Below are positions 29,591-37,874 of a stretch of 64,000 nt of DNA, piece by piece. How positions within the stretch are numbered: the first letter of the stretch is position 1; each line of letters opens with the position of its first letter. Made by a program: the position numbers and the translations under genes. The notes under the pieces were generated by a model, which did no database searches, had not been told where the DNA came from, and saw only the letters and a program-made list of their open reading frames with translations. This DNA is from Haloarchaeobius salinus (GTDB lineage Archaea > Halobacteriota > Halobacteria > Halobacteriales > Natrialbaceae): assembly GCF_024464185.1 (NCBI RefSeq), contig NZ_JANHAU010000003.1, forward strand, positions 124,001 through 188,000, written 5' to 3'.

Positions 29591-30642
29591 ACCCGTTACT
29601 CGTCACCGCGAACGAAGAGAGCACCGGCAAGACGGCGGTCACGCTCGCACTCGCCCAGGCGGCGCGCGAGCGGGGGACCGACGTCGGCTACATGAAACCC
29701 AAGGGCACGCGGCTCCAGTCGAACGTCGGCAAGACGCTCGACGAGGACCCGATGCTCGCCCGCGAGCTGCTCGGTCTCGACGCCGAGATGCACGAGCTCG
29801 AACCCGTCGTCTACTCGCCGACGTTCGTCCAGGAGGCCATCCGGGGCCGCGAGACGGCCGACGAGGTCAGAGAGCGCATCCGAGAGGCCTTCGACGCCCT
29901 CGCCGCGGACCACGACCGCCTGTTCGTCGAGGGCGGCGGGCTGACCGCCGGCAGGATCCTCGACATCGCGGACGGGGACATCGCCGAGCTGCTCGACGCG
30001 TCGGTCCTGCTCGTCTGTCCGTACGACTCGGTGACCGACGTGGACGACGTGCTCGCAGCGGTCGACGACCTCGACGGCTCGCTCTCCGGCGTGCTGTTCA
30101 ACCGCGTCTCGGAGTCGGCGTACGACCAGCTCCAGGAGGACGTGGTACCGTTCCTCGAGAGCCGGGGGGTCACCGTCCACGGTGTGCTCCCCCGGGAGCA
30201 GGACCTCGCGGGCGTCACGGTCGGCGAGCTGGCCGACGACCTCGGTGCCGACGTGCTGACCGACGTACCGACCGACGCGTTCGTCGAACGGTTCAGCGTC
30301 GCCGCGATGGGTCCCGACGCCGCCCTGCGCGGCCTGCGCCGCACGAAGGACACCGCCGTCATCACCGGCGGTGACCGCTCGGAGATACACACCGCCGCGC
30401 TCGAGGCACCGGGCGTGAAGTGCCTCATCCTCACCGGTGGGCACCGGCCGTCGGGCGCGGTGCTGGGCAAGGCAGCCGAGAAGGGCGTCCCCGTCATGGT
30501 CGTCAACTCGAACACCCTCACGACCATCGAGCGCGCCGAGGACGTGGTACGCGTCGGCCGGACCCGCGACGAGGAGACCGTCGAGCGCATGGGCGAGCTG
30601 CTGGCCCGCAACGCCGACCTCGACGGCATCCTCGACGACTGA
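29587..30642 (+). CDS. BioD-like P-loop / DRTGG domain protein (PTA N-terminal family)
   Basis: A 351-residue protein related to the N-terminal half of long phosphotransacetylases. Residues 1-210 form a dethiobiotin synthetase-like P-loop domain (VTANEESTGKTAVTLALA, with MKPKGTRLQS). Residues about 215-330 are a DRTGG domain (ITGGDRSEIHTAALE, LTGGHRPSGAVLGKA). The acyl-transfer domain of Pta is absent, so a regulatory role is inferred. Its ATG overlaps the acd stop by 4 nt (ATGA), strongly linking it to acetyl-CoA metabolism. Confidence 0.8.
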   Translation: MNPLLVTANEESTGKTAVTLALAQAARERGTDVGYMKPKGTRLQSNVGKTLDEDPMLARELLGLDAEMHELEPVVYSPTFVQEAIRGRETADEVRERIREAFDALAADHDRLFVEGGGLTAGRILDIADGDIAELLDASVLLVCPYDSVTDVDDVLAAVDDLDGSLSGVLFNRVSESAYDQLQEDVVPFLESRGVTVHGVLPREQDLAGVTVGELADDLGADVLTDVPTDAFVERFSVAAMGPDAALRGLRRTKDTAVITGGDRSEIHTAALEAPGVKCLILTGGHRPSGAVLGKAAEKGVPVMVVNSNTLTTIERAEDVVRVGRTRDEETVERMGELLARNADLDGILDD

Positions 30643-30708
30643 GGTCACAACGTTTTTGAGACCGCCCCGCCCACGGGAGACAGTGACACGGAGCGTGGCT
30701 GTCCGCTG

Positions 30709-31026
30709 ATGGTGTCTGCTGAGACCTACTGGCTCGTCGTGCAGTTGCTATCGCTGACGAACGTGCTGGTGCTCACGGTCGGGTTCTGCCTGTCGCTGGT
30801 CGCGGTCCGTGGCTTCGCGGGTGCACCGATCAACCGGATGCTCGAGCCACTCCCGGTCGCGTTCGGCTGTTTCGTCCTCGTCAACGTCCCGTGGGTGGTG
30901 TTCGGGGTCGCGCGCCTCCCCGGGTACACGGTCGCCTACTCGATCACGTTCTCGGTGGCCACGCTGGCCATCGTCGTGGCCGCCATCCGTGGGATGGTCC
31001 TGTTGACCGAACGGAGGGAGCTCTGA
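30709..31026 (+). CDS. Three-span membrane protein, unknown function
   Basis: A 105-residue protein with three hydrophobic segments (about residues 8-28, 43-62 and 70-95). It resembles the small haloarchaeal membrane proteins often found beside regulators (similar in style to 31026-31412 and 56139-56456). Its TGA overlaps the next ATG, so it is translationally coupled. No function is known to me. Confidence 0.6.
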   Translation: MVSAETYWLVVQLLSLTNVLVLTVGFCLSLVAVRGFAGAPINRMLEPLPVAFGCFVLVNVPWVVFGVARLPGYTVAYSITFSVATLAIVVAAIRGMVLLTERREL

Positions 31027-31412
31027 TGGTCGTCGACGCAGTCCTCGGGAACCCGCGAGCGGTCCTGAGCAGCGTCCAGATAGCCGCCCTGCTGACGGCG
31101 ACGGGACTGTTGCTCTATCCCGTCGTCACCCACGCCGAGAACGTCGCCTACACCGAGGGACTGGTCGGGCTGGCGGCCGCGCTGTTGCTCCTGACGGTGT
31201 CGAACTTCCTCGGGCTGCTCATCGACGCGGGCTACGTCCCCATGCTCGACAGCTCGCTGTTCGTCCGGACCGTCGTCAACCTCGGTGCGAGCTGCTGTGC
31301 GACCGTCGGGATCTACTACTTCGCCAGGCAGTTCATCGACACCTCGCGGACCGAGTTCACGTCGCTGGAGACGGAACACGAGGGGGGCTTCGAGGATGCC
31401 GATGACGACTGA
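31026..31412 (+). CDS. Three-span membrane protein, unknown function
   Basis: A 128-residue protein. Hydrophobic spans lie at about residues 18-35, 45-65 and 80-100, followed by an acidic tail (EHEGGFEDADDD). It starts on the last base of the preceding stop codon and overlaps the next gene by 17 nt. The three genes 30709-31938 therefore form one coupled unit. Function unknown. Confidence 0.6.
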   Translation: MVVDAVLGNPRAVLSSVQIAALLTATGLLLYPVVTHAENVAYTEGLVGLAAALLLLTVSNFLGLLIDAGYVPMLDSSLFVRTVVNLGASCCATVGIYYFARQFIDTSRTEFTSLETEHEGGFEDADDD

Positions 31413-31938
31413 GCGCGATCCGTTCGACCGGCTGACCCCCGGTACGCAGGCACTGGTGCTCACGCCGTCGCTGCAGTCACCGCTCGCGACGCTCCCGCCC
31501 GAGGCGTTCGAGAACCTGCTCGTCGTCTCGACGACGCGCCCGCCCCGCAAGGTCGAGCAGTTCGTCCGCGACCGCGGCGGCGACCCGAACAGGGTCGGGG
31601 TCGTCCCCGTCTCGGGCTCCCCCGTGGACTACGACGGCCCGCTGTGGACCACCTCGGTCGTCCACCCGAACGACCTGACCGGCGTCCACGACCGGTTCGA
31701 CCGGGCGATGGTCCACGTCAAACCCGGCGAGGGCTGGGTGCTGTTCGACAACGTGAACGTGCTGTTGATGTACGCGGAGCGGTCGGCGGTCGGCCAGCTG
31801 GTCGACTCGATGGCGGCGACCACCCGCGAGCGGGCCGTCCGGGGGGTGTTCGCGCTCGTCCGCGACGCCGTCGCCGACTCGACGTACGAACGATTCGGGG
31901 ACACGATGGACGTGGAACTCGACGGTCGGGGTGGCTGA
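31396..31938 (+). CDS. Soluble RecA-like-fold protein without Walker A, unknown function
   Basis: A 180-residue acidic protein. The alternation of strands and helices (LLVVSTTRPPRKVEQFV, RAMVHVKPGEGWVLFDNVNV, VRGVFALVRDAV) recalls the KaiC/RecA-like fold of a haloarchaeal family of unknown role. The normal GxxxxGKT loop is not present: the corresponding place reads LTPSLQSPLATL. The ATG at 31396 overlaps the membrane gene, suggesting a membrane-associated sensor or regulator, which is inference. Confidence 0.55.
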   Translation: MPMTTERDPFDRLTPGTQALVLTPSLQSPLATLPPEAFENLLVVSTTRPPRKVEQFVRDRGGDPNRVGVVPVSGSPVDYDGPLWTTSVVHPNDLTGVHDRFDRAMVHVKPGEGWVLFDNVNVLLMYAERSAVGQLVDSMAATTRERAVRGVFALVRDAVADSTYERFGDTMDVELDGRGG

Positions 31939-31989
31939 GCGAGAAACGGTACGTTATCACTCGTAGGTGACGATTTCTTCGACGAATGA

Positions 31990-32037
31990 ACAGGGAAGAA
32001 CCCTGTACGACGGTCGGCCCGGGCACGGCCGACCGTC
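31990..32037. ncRNA. Two adjacent perfect hairpins (terminator or structured RNA)
   Basis: ACAGGG/CCCTGT (31990-31995 with 32001-32006) forms a 6-bp stem with a 5-nt loop. Two bases later a perfect 11-bp stem, 32009-32019 with 32027-32037, closes a 7-nt loop. They lie 50 bp after the end of the three-gene unit. No T-tract follows. A processed RNA end, a terminator or a small RNA are all possible. Confidence 0.4.
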
Positions 32038-32095
32038 AAGGGCCGGATTGTCAGAGGCACCCCGGCGTCATCGGCTAATAGACCCGGACGTTTAC

Positions 32096-32129
32096 ACTCA
32101 TCCCCTGGGGGTAGTACCGGGTAATGAGT
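32096..32129. promoter_or_regulatory. Inverted repeat ahead of strong TATA boxes
   Basis: ACTCAT (32096-32101) and ATGAGT (32124-32129) are exact inverse complements flanking a C/G-rich core. Immediately downstream are GTATATAAAT (32134-32143) and GTTTATAA (32154-32161), the strongest TATA-like sequences in this gap. Together they look like an operator-promoter region for a short transcript starting near 32165-32190. Confidence 0.4.
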
Positions 32130-32218
32130 CATAGTATATAAATATGGTCGCGAGTTTATAACCGTCGGGCGTCCACCCGGACCGAACACCCAACAGATGG
32201 GCCGAGGAGCTCCGGAAC

Positions 32219-32410
32219 GTGTTCCCTACCATCGCGTCCCTCGACTCGATCACCGGTCGCCCCGAGGCCGCCGAGCACGACCTCGGGTCGAGCGACCTCC
32301 GCGGGAGCGCCATCGAGCGTCGCGACCCCGTGCCGGGTCGACTCGCGGTGCTCGACGGGGTTCGCCGACGGCCGCGGGACCCACACGTGTCACGCTGGCA
32401 CTGCGTCTGA
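32219..32410 (+). CDS. Possible small protein (63 aa)
   Basis: A GTG-started frame of 63 residues with haloarchaeal-type G/C third positions and acidic composition (AAEHDLGSSDLRGSAIERRD). It ends in His-Cys-Val. No domain is recognised. An overlapping frame from ATG 32197 is Arg-rich and looks less likely. It sits behind the TATA motifs at 32134-32161 but the start spacing is long, so the call is tentative. Confidence 0.3.
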   Translation: MFPTIASLDSITGRPEAAEHDLGSSDLRGSAIERRDPVPGRLAVLDGVRRRPRDPHVSRWHCV

Positions 32411-32446
32411 CCAAGTATTAAGACCCGTCTCCACGACAGGGCGGGT

Positions 32447-32737
32447 ATGAACGGTACTCCGCAGGAGATCACGGCCCTCGTCGGTCGGGAGGTCTACTCG
32501 AACAACGGCGTGTTCGTCGGCGAGATCGAGGACGTCCGACTCGACGTCGAGAACGAGGTCGTCACCGGGCTCGCACTGGCGGACCTCAACCAGGAGCTGT
32601 TCAGCAACCGCATCGGCGACCACCGCGGCGTGCTCGTCCCCTACCGCTGGGTCCGCGCTGTCGGTGACGTGGTGCTCATCAACGACATCATCGAGCGCCT
32701 GAAGACCCCGGACGAGGAGGACGAAGTCGTCGCCTAG
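32447..32737 (+). CDS. PRC-barrel domain protein
   Basis: A 96-residue single PRC-barrel protein. ALVGREVYSNNGVFVGEIED and LVPYRWVRAVGDVVLI are the typical beta-barrel strands. Small archaeal PRC-barrel proteins are thought to bind RNA or other proteins; a link to cell division and RNA metabolism has been reported for some haloarchaeal ones. AGTATTAAG at 32414 is a TATA box 25-33 nt before the ATG. The gene converges with the DHH gene with a 4-nt overlap. Confidence 0.8.
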   Translation: MNGTPQEITALVGREVYSNNGVFVGEIEDVRLDVENEVVTGLALADLNQELFSNRIGDHRGVLVPYRWVRAVGDVVLINDIIERLKTPDEEDEVVA

Positions 32738-34185
32738 CTCCCGTTACTGGACTCGCCGCTCTCGACACCCATCGCCTCGAACAGCTTCCGCTTGACCGCC
32801 TCCTCGGTGAGCGAGAGGAGCGTGTCCCGGTTCTCGTCGTTCGTCTCGATACCCGTGAAGATGCCCAGCGATATCTCCGCGCTGGCCTGCGTCGAGTGGC
32901 CCGCGGCCTCGCCGATGCCGCCGTAGGCGTCCGAGAGCACCTTCCCGATGTTCATCCGGATGTCCTTCGAGCGGGCCGCGAGGAAGATGGTGTCGTCCGC
33001 GATGCCGAACACCGCCGTCGTCGTGATGCCCTCCAGGTTCAGGAGGTGCTGGGCCGCCTGTGCGAGCGCCTCGCGGTCGCGGATGAAGCCCGCGTTCGAG
33101 ACGAGGTGGCTGCCCTGCACCTCGCGGTTCTGGATGGCCTCGGCGAGCACGTCCAGCGTCTCCGGGCTCATCGACGGCGACTCGACCTGTTCGAGCAGGT
33201 CGTGGTTCGCGAACGGGTAGAGGTACGCCGCCGCCGTGAGATCGGCGGGCGTCGTGTCCCGCTTGAAGTCCAGGGTCTCCTCGCGGATGCCGTAGAGGAG
33301 CGCGGTCGCGACCGCCTCGTCGACCTTCATGTCGAACTCCTGGATGTACTTCGTCATGATGGTCGACGTGGAGGAGACGTTCGGGCGCACGTCGACGAAC
33401 GACGCGTCCCACTCCTCCTCGGACTCGTAGTGGTCGATGACGATGTCGACCGACAGGTCGAACTCCTCGCTGGTCCTCGCGTTGTCGACGACCGCCATCG
33501 TGTCGTACTGGTCCTGGTCCTCGATGTCCGCCCAGTTCAACAGCTCGATACCGAGCAGGTTGACGAACGCGCGGTTCTCCTGGTGGCCGATGTCGCCGAG
33601 GTAGCAGATGTCGGCCTCGACGCCGAGGTGCGAGGCGATGGCCTGCAGGGCGGCCGCGCTCGCGATGGAGTCCGGGTCCGGGCTCTCGTTGGTGAAGATG
33701 GCGACGCGGCCGTCGGCGTCGGTGAGCACCTCCGAGAGCTGCGTGGCGCGGTACTCCAGCTCGCCCGACTCGAGCGAGCGCATCGCCGCGTCGGCGATCA
33801 CCGAGGACGGGTTGATGACGACGTCGGCACCAAGTTCGGTGAGCTCGTCGCCGGAGACGGGGTCCGAGGCGCGCACGACGACGAACTGGTCGCCGTCGCG
33901 CTCGCGGATGTTCGCGACGGCCTCCTTGTTCGCCTCGATGTCCGAGGACATGATGAGGACCACGTCGCAGTCCTCGACCGCCTCGGCGGTGTCGGGCTCG
34001 CGGATGTCCGCCGACTGGGCGTTGAGGTCCTGGTCGCGCAGCGCCTCGACGCGCCCCTCGTCCTTGTCGACGATGAGCACGTCCTTGCCCTGCCCGACCA
34101 GTTCCTCTGCGACCGCGTGACCGACGCTCCCGCAGCCGAGAATCGCATATCTCGACATCGCAGCGATGCTGACCCCGGTACTCAT
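32734..34185 (-). CDS. TrkA-N / DHH-family phosphoesterase fusion
   Basis: About 483 residues. The N-terminal 130 residues are a Rossmann TrkA-N/RCK domain (YAILGCGSVGHAVAEEL) that usually binds NAD or a dinucleotide. Residues about 150-480 form a DHH/DHHA1 phosphoesterase: FTNESPDPDSIASAAALQ for motif I, the name-giving motif reads VIDHYESEE (DHY instead of DHH), and DHHA1 includes GGIGEAAGHSTQASAE. Substrates could be nucleic acids or cyclic dinucleotides. The ATG at 34185 (STGVSIAAMSRY) or the one at 34158 may be used. Confidence 0.8.
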   Translation of the reverse strand: MSTGVSIAAMSRYAILGCGSVGHAVAEELVGQGKDVLIVDKDEGRVEALRDQDLNAQSADIREPDTAEAVEDCDVVLIMSSDIEANKEAVANIRERDGDQFVVVRASDPVSGDELTELGADVVINPSSVIADAAMRSLESGELEYRATQLSEVLTDADGRVAIFTNESPDPDSIASAAALQAIASHLGVEADICYLGDIGHQENRAFVNLLGIELLNWADIEDQDQYDTMAVVDNARTSEEFDLSVDIVIDHYESEEEWDASFVDVRPNVSSTSTIMTKYIQEFDMKVDEAVATALLYGIREETLDFKRDTTPADLTAAAYLYPFANHDLLEQVESPSMSPETLDVLAEAIQNREVQGSHLVSNAGFIRDREALAQAAQHLLNLEGITTTAVFGIADDTIFLAARSKDIRMNIGKVLSDAYGGIGEAAGHSTQASAEISLGIFTGIETNDENRDTLLSLTEEAVKRKLFEAMGVESGESSNGS

Positions 34186-34233
34186 GTACGCAACACCTTT
34201 CACCGGGCACACTTAACCCTCCCGACCCTCTGT

Positions 34234-34551
34234 TCACGCGCCAGTCGCGTGCAGTCCCACGATTCCGGCGACGATGAGCCCCAGGAAACCCGCACGTACC
34301 AGCGTCGCCGGCTCGTCGAACAGCAGCACGCCGAGGATGGCTGTCCCGACCGCACCGATGCCGGTCCACACCGCGTAGGCGGTCCCGACCGGGAGGCTCT
34401 CGATGGCACGCGCGAGCAACAGCATGCTGATGGCGAGCGCGACGACTGTCAGCGCCGAGGGCACCGGCTTCGAGAACCCCTCGGAGTACTCCAGCCCGAC
34501 CGCCCACGCGATCTCGAACAGCCCAGCGACGACGAGGATTCCCCAGGACAT
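34234..34551 (-). CDS. Small multidrug resistance (SMR) family transporter
   Basis: A 105-residue four-span protein of the QacE/SugE family that exports cations or guanidinium in exchange for protons. The essential membrane Glu is in [19 protein letters not shown] (near residue 13), and [17 protein letters not shown] (near 58) is the family signature. The full family length is present. It is transcribed away from tRNA-Lys. Confidence 0.85.
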   Translation of the reverse strand: MSWGILVVAGLFEIAWAVGLEYSEGFSKPVPSALTVVALAISMLLLARAIESLPVGTAYAVWTGIGAVGTAILGVLLFDEPATLVRAGFLGLIVAGIVGLHATGA

Positions 34552-34624
34552 GCCTGTCGTCTGTCGCCCGACGACGTTACTGGTTGCGGTTCGAGGACGA
34601 TGGGGCTCCCCTGGAATGAAAACC

Positions 34625-34634
34625 CTTTTTAACA
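34625..34634 (+). promoter_or_regulatory. TATA-box promoter of tRNA-Lys
   Basis: CTTTTTAACA lies 27-36 nt before the tRNA-Lys 5' end, the expected archaeal distance. Confidence 0.55.
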
Positions 34635-34660
34635 CTACCACGTAACGAACGAGTGCACTC

Positions 34661-34734
34661 GGGCCGGTAGCTCAGTTAGGCAGAGCGTCTGACTCTTAAT
34701 CAGACGGTCATGGGTTCAATTCCCATCCGGCCCG
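34661..34734 (+). tRNA. tRNA-Lys (anticodon CTT)
   Basis: A 74-nt cloverleaf. The acceptor stem GGGCCGG pairs with CCGGCCC, D-loop AGTTAGGCA, anticodon stem TCTGA/TCAGA around loop CTCTTAA (anticodon CTT), T-stem ATGGG/CCCAT with loop TTCAATT, discriminator G. No intron and no encoded CCA. Its last 21 bases recur at 34836-34856, which marks it as an integration target. Confidence 0.95.
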
Positions 34735-34835
34735 CTTCTGCTCCGAACGCACGTGAGGAGCGAAGCGGCTACGATGGTATTGAACCCGACGAGTCACAGC
34801 CCGCGCAGCGGAGCGAGCAGGAATGTCTCGGCACA

Positions 34836-34856
34836 GTTCAATTCCCATCCGGCCCG
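34836..34856 (+). repeat. Partial copy of tRNA-Lys 3' end (attachment-site scar)
   Basis: These 21 bases repeat exactly the 3' end of tRNA-Lys at 34714-34734 (T-loop to discriminator). A duplicated tRNA 3' end is what site-specific integration leaves. Only about 100 bp separate the two copies, so any element between them has been lost or excised. Confidence 0.65.
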
Positions 34857-34980
34857 TGGACAGCGAACGTAGTCGAGACGCAGTGGCGACAAGTATGTAC
34901 CACCTCTCGACCGAGTGAGGTGCTTCTCTGGCGGCGTAGCGACCGGATAACATTGCACCGCTGCGTCGCCGCCACGGGTA

Positions 34981-35220
34981 TGAGCACCGAGGAGTCGGCG
35001 GAGGGAGCTGTCGTCCACCAGAACGAGACCGTCTACGGGGAGCAGGCGATGGTCGACCGGTACGACAGCTTCGGCGACGACGGCTGGTTGACGGATTGGG
35101 AGGCCGCCATCGTCGACGAGTACTTCGCGGAACCGGGGCGTGTCCTCGACGTCGGCTGTGGGACGGGTCGGACGACGCGGCCGCTTGCCGAACGCGGCCA
35201 CGACGTCGTGGACGCCGATG
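34981..35220 (+). pseudogene. Truncated SAM-dependent methyltransferase
   Basis: The frame from ATG 34981 encodes the N-terminal 80 residues of a class I methyltransferase (YGEQAMVDRYDSF, EYFAEPG, then motif I VLDVGCGTGRTTRPLAERGHD). After HDVV the similarity stops; motifs II-IV are missing and the frame runs into the promoter region of the next gene. About two thirds of a normal protein is absent, consistent with deletion next to the tRNA-Lys integration site. Confidence 0.6.
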
Positions 35221-35293
35221 AGCTGTTCCTGTGTGCGGTGGTCGCCACGGGAATCGCCGATGGCTTGAAAGTCGGCGCGCCCCGTGCATCCGT

Positions 35294-35629
35294 ATGGTCC
35301 TCCGGCCGGCGAACCGTGGCCTCCGCTTCCTCCTCGAGGTGTTCGCGTTGCTCGCTATCGCGTACTGGGGGTTCGCCAGCGGCGACTCACTGCCCGGCAG
35401 GGTCGCCCTCGGACTCGCCGCGCCGTTTGCCGTCGCGGTCGTCTGGGGTGTGTTCGGGTCGCCGCAGGCGGCGATTCCCGTTTCGGACCGGGCACGACTG
35501 CTGCTGGAGGGACTCGTCTTCGGCGCGGCGACGGCGGGGCTGTACGCCGTCGGGCAGCCGATTCTCGCTGGACTGTTCGCCGCGCTGGTCGTCGTGAATC
35601 ACGCCCTCATGCGCGTCTGGGACCAGTGA
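35294..35629 (+). CDS. YrdB family membrane protein (DUF2568)
   Basis: A 111-residue four-span protein. NRGLRFLLEVFALLAIAYWGF at the N-terminus (first span) and the pattern of spans with a final NHALMRVWDQ are typical of YrdB/DUF2568, a family without assigned function. The ATG at 35294 matches the family start. It overlaps nothing and converges on the next gene with a 13-bp gap. Confidence 0.75.
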   Translation: MVLRPANRGLRFLLEVFALLAIAYWGFASGDSLPGRVALGLAAPFAVAVVWGVFGSPQAAIPVSDRARLLLEGLVFGAATAGLYAVGQPILAGLFAALVVVNHALMRVWDQ

Positions 35630-35642
35630 AGGGGGTGGCGGG

Positions 35643-36203
35643 TCAGTCCGCGTCGTCCCTCGACCGCTGCGAGCGCTTGGTCGGACGACCGTACAGTCGG
35701 CGAGCCAGCGAGCCGAGGGCCTCGATGGTGACCTTCACGTAGAGCCCGACGAGGAAGGAGAGCCCGGCCACCTGCCGCGTCGAGGGTGAGGTCAGGAAGA
35801 ACCGCATCAGCAGGTAGATGCCCGCTGCGAGCAGCGGCGCGGCGAGCAGGCGCAGCCCCGCGCGACCCAGCTCCTCGGTGGTCTTCTCGAACTCGATGAT
35901 GAGGCTCGTGAACACGTACGCGAGCCCGCCGAGCCCACCGTAGAGGTAGACGTAGGGCGGGATTGCGGCCTTCGCCGACGGGTCGAGTTCGGTGAACGCC
36001 GGGGCGACGACGCCAGTCGAGATGGCGAGGCCGAGTGCGGTCAGGACGACGAGCAGGCCGGCCGTGACGATACCGGGCGTCGTCCTGTACCAGCGCTTCC
36101 CCAGCCAGCGACTCGCTCGCGTGCCGCCGGTCGGTGCACCGTCCGTCGCCACGTTCCGCCCCCCGTCGGTCGTCTCCTCTCTCTCCGATTCTTCGGCGGC
36201 CAT
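35643..36203 (-). CDS. Membrane protein, unknown function
   Basis: A 186-residue protein with a charged N-terminus (about 40 residues), then spans at about 44-64, 84-104, 113-135 and 142-163, and a basic tail. I recognise no named domain. The family is probably haloarchaeal. It lies 80 bp upstream of the guaB stop side in a same-strand position but with its own upstream region. Confidence 0.55.
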   Translation of the reverse strand: MAAEESEREETTDGGRNVATDGAPTGGTRASRWLGKRWYRTTPGIVTAGLLVVLTALGLAISTGVVAPAFTELDPSAKAAIPPYVYLYGGLGGLAYVFTSLIIEFEKTTEELGRAGLRLLAAPLLAAGIYLLMRFFLTSPSTRQVAGLSFLVGLYVKVTIEALGSLARRLYGRPTKRSQRSRDDAD

Positions 36204-36283
36204 CGGCTATGGTGTTTGGCCCCCACCGATAAAAAGCACGAGGCCGCGTGGCGGGTCGAAGACTGTTCCGGGGGCGACGCGGC

Positions 36284-37777
36284 TCAGCTCCCGTCGGGGC
36301 TGTAGTTCGGTGCCTCGTCCGTGATGAGCACGTCGTGGGCGTGGCTCTCGGTCTGCCCGGCCGACGAGACGCGTACGAACTCGGCGCGCTCCTTGAACTC
36401 GTGGACGGTGCCGGCACCGACGTAGCCCATCCCGGACTGCATCCCGCCGACGAGCTGGTGGAGCTCGGACTTCAGGCTGCCCTTGTACGGCGTGGCGGCC
36501 TCGACGCCCTCGGGGACGTACTCCTCGTCCTCGTCGTCCTCCTTCAGGTACCGCTGGCTGTCGCCGGACTGCATCGCGCCGACGCTGCCCATGCCGCGGT
36601 ACTGCTTGTACTTCTTCCCCTGCATCGTGACGACGCGACCCGGTGCCTCGTCCGTGCCGGCGAAGTACGAGCCGAGCATCACCGCGTCCGCACCGGCCGC
36701 GATGGCCTTGATAGCGTCGCCGGAGTAGCGGATGCCCCCGTCCGCGATGACGGGCACGTCGTGCTTCGCGGCGACGTCGGCGACTTGCGCGACCGCCGTG
36801 ATCTGGGGCATCCCCGCGCCGGAGACGATCCGCGTCGTACAGATAGAGCCCGGTCCGATACCGACCTTCAGGCCGTCCGCGAAGTCGACGAGAGCCTCGG
36901 CCGCCTCCCGCGTGCCGATGTTGCCGACGACCACGTCTGCCTCGACCTGGGCCTTGATCTCGCGCGCGCTGTCGACCACGTTCCGGTTGTGGGCGTGCGC
37001 GCAGTCGATGAACAGCACGTCGGCACCGGCCTCGTCGGCGGCGACGGCGCGGTCGACCTCGAACGGACCGACGGCGGCACCGGCGATGAGCCGGCCGTCC
37101 TCGTCGCGCGCCGCGTTGTCGTACTCGCGGCGCTGGAGGATGCCCTGCATCGTCACGAGCCCGATGAGCTGGTCGTCCTCGCCGACGATGGGGACGCGCT
37201 CGATCTTGTGCTCGTACATGAGTTCGAGCGCCTCGCGCGCGGTGACGCCCTTCTCGGCGGTGATGACCTCCTCGGTCATCGCCTCGCGGACGCTGTCCTG
37301 CTCGCCGACCTCCAGGTACGGCCGGATGTCCGTGCCGGAGATGATGCCGAGGACGACGCCCTCGTCGTCGACGACGGGCGCGCCGTTGACGCCCTCGCGG
37401 TCCATCATCTCGTCGACCTCGCGGACCGTCTGCTCCGGCTTCGCAGTCACCACGTCGCGGATGATGAGCTCGTCCGCCCGCTTGACGCGCTCGACGTGGC
37501 TCGCCATCTCCTCGACGTCGAGGTTGCGGTGGATGACGCCGAGCCCGCCGTGACGGGCCATCGCGATGCCCATCTCCGCCTCCGTGACGGTGTCCATCGC
37601 CGCCGACAGGACGGGGACCGGCAGCTCGACGTGCTTGGACACGCGCGATGTCAGGTCCGCGTCGTCCGGTTCGACCCGGCTCTCCTTCGGTCGGAGCAGC
37701 ACGTCGTCGAAGGTCAACGCCTCTGGAACGTCTAGTTTGCCCGAGAACTGACCGCCTCGTGGAGCGTCTTTCGCCAT
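36284..37777 (-). CDS. guaB: Inosine-5'-monophosphate dehydrogenase
   Basis: A 497-residue enzyme oxidising IMP to XMP with NAD, the committing step to GMP. The TIM barrel is split by a CBS-domain pair (residues about 95-215, with REVDEMMDREGVNGAPVVD and HKIERVPIVGEDD). The catalytic cysteine is in GIGPGSICTTR (near 313), and the flap has YRGMGSVGAM (near 398). An acidic insertion (DDEDEEYVPEGV) follows. The ATG at 37777 was chosen because the family starts just before FSGKLDVPEALTFDDVLL. Confidence 0.95.
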   Translation of the reverse strand: MAKDAPRGGQFSGKLDVPEALTFDDVLLRPKESRVEPDDADLTSRVSKHVELPVPVLSAAMDTVTEAEMGIAMARHGGLGVIHRNLDVEEMASHVERVKRADELIIRDVVTAKPEQTVREVDEMMDREGVNGAPVVDDEGVVLGIISGTDIRPYLEVGEQDSVREAMTEEVITAEKGVTAREALELMYEHKIERVPIVGEDDQLIGLVTMQGILQRREYDNAARDEDGRLIAGAAVGPFEVDRAVAADEAGADVLFIDCAHAHNRNVVDSAREIKAQVEADVVVGNIGTREAAEALVDFADGLKVGIGPGSICTTRIVSGAGMPQITAVAQVADVAAKHDVPVIADGGIRYSGDAIKAIAAGADAVMLGSYFAGTDEAPGRVVTMQGKKYKQYRGMGSVGAMQSGDSQRYLKEDDEDEEYVPEGVEAATPYKGSLKSELHQLVGGMQSGMGYVGAGTVHEFKERAEFVRVSSAGQTESHAHDVLITDEAPNYSPDGS

Positions 37778-37874
37778 ATAAGCGGTCCGCACGATTCGCA
37801 CAAAAACGTTCCGAGACCGACTCCCCGTGGCGTGCACTCGCACACGTCCGTGCTCCATCAGGACGGAGTAGGAC

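Noticed and set aside
32896-34632. Long plus-strand frame
   Set aside because: Antisense to the TrkA-N/DHH gene and the SMR gene; composition is typical of a shadow frame.
34710-35597. 295-codon frame starting in tRNA-Lys
   Set aside because: Only residues from 34981 to about 35220 look like protein (methyltransferase N-terminus); the start overlaps the tRNA and the end is a shadow of the YrdB gene.
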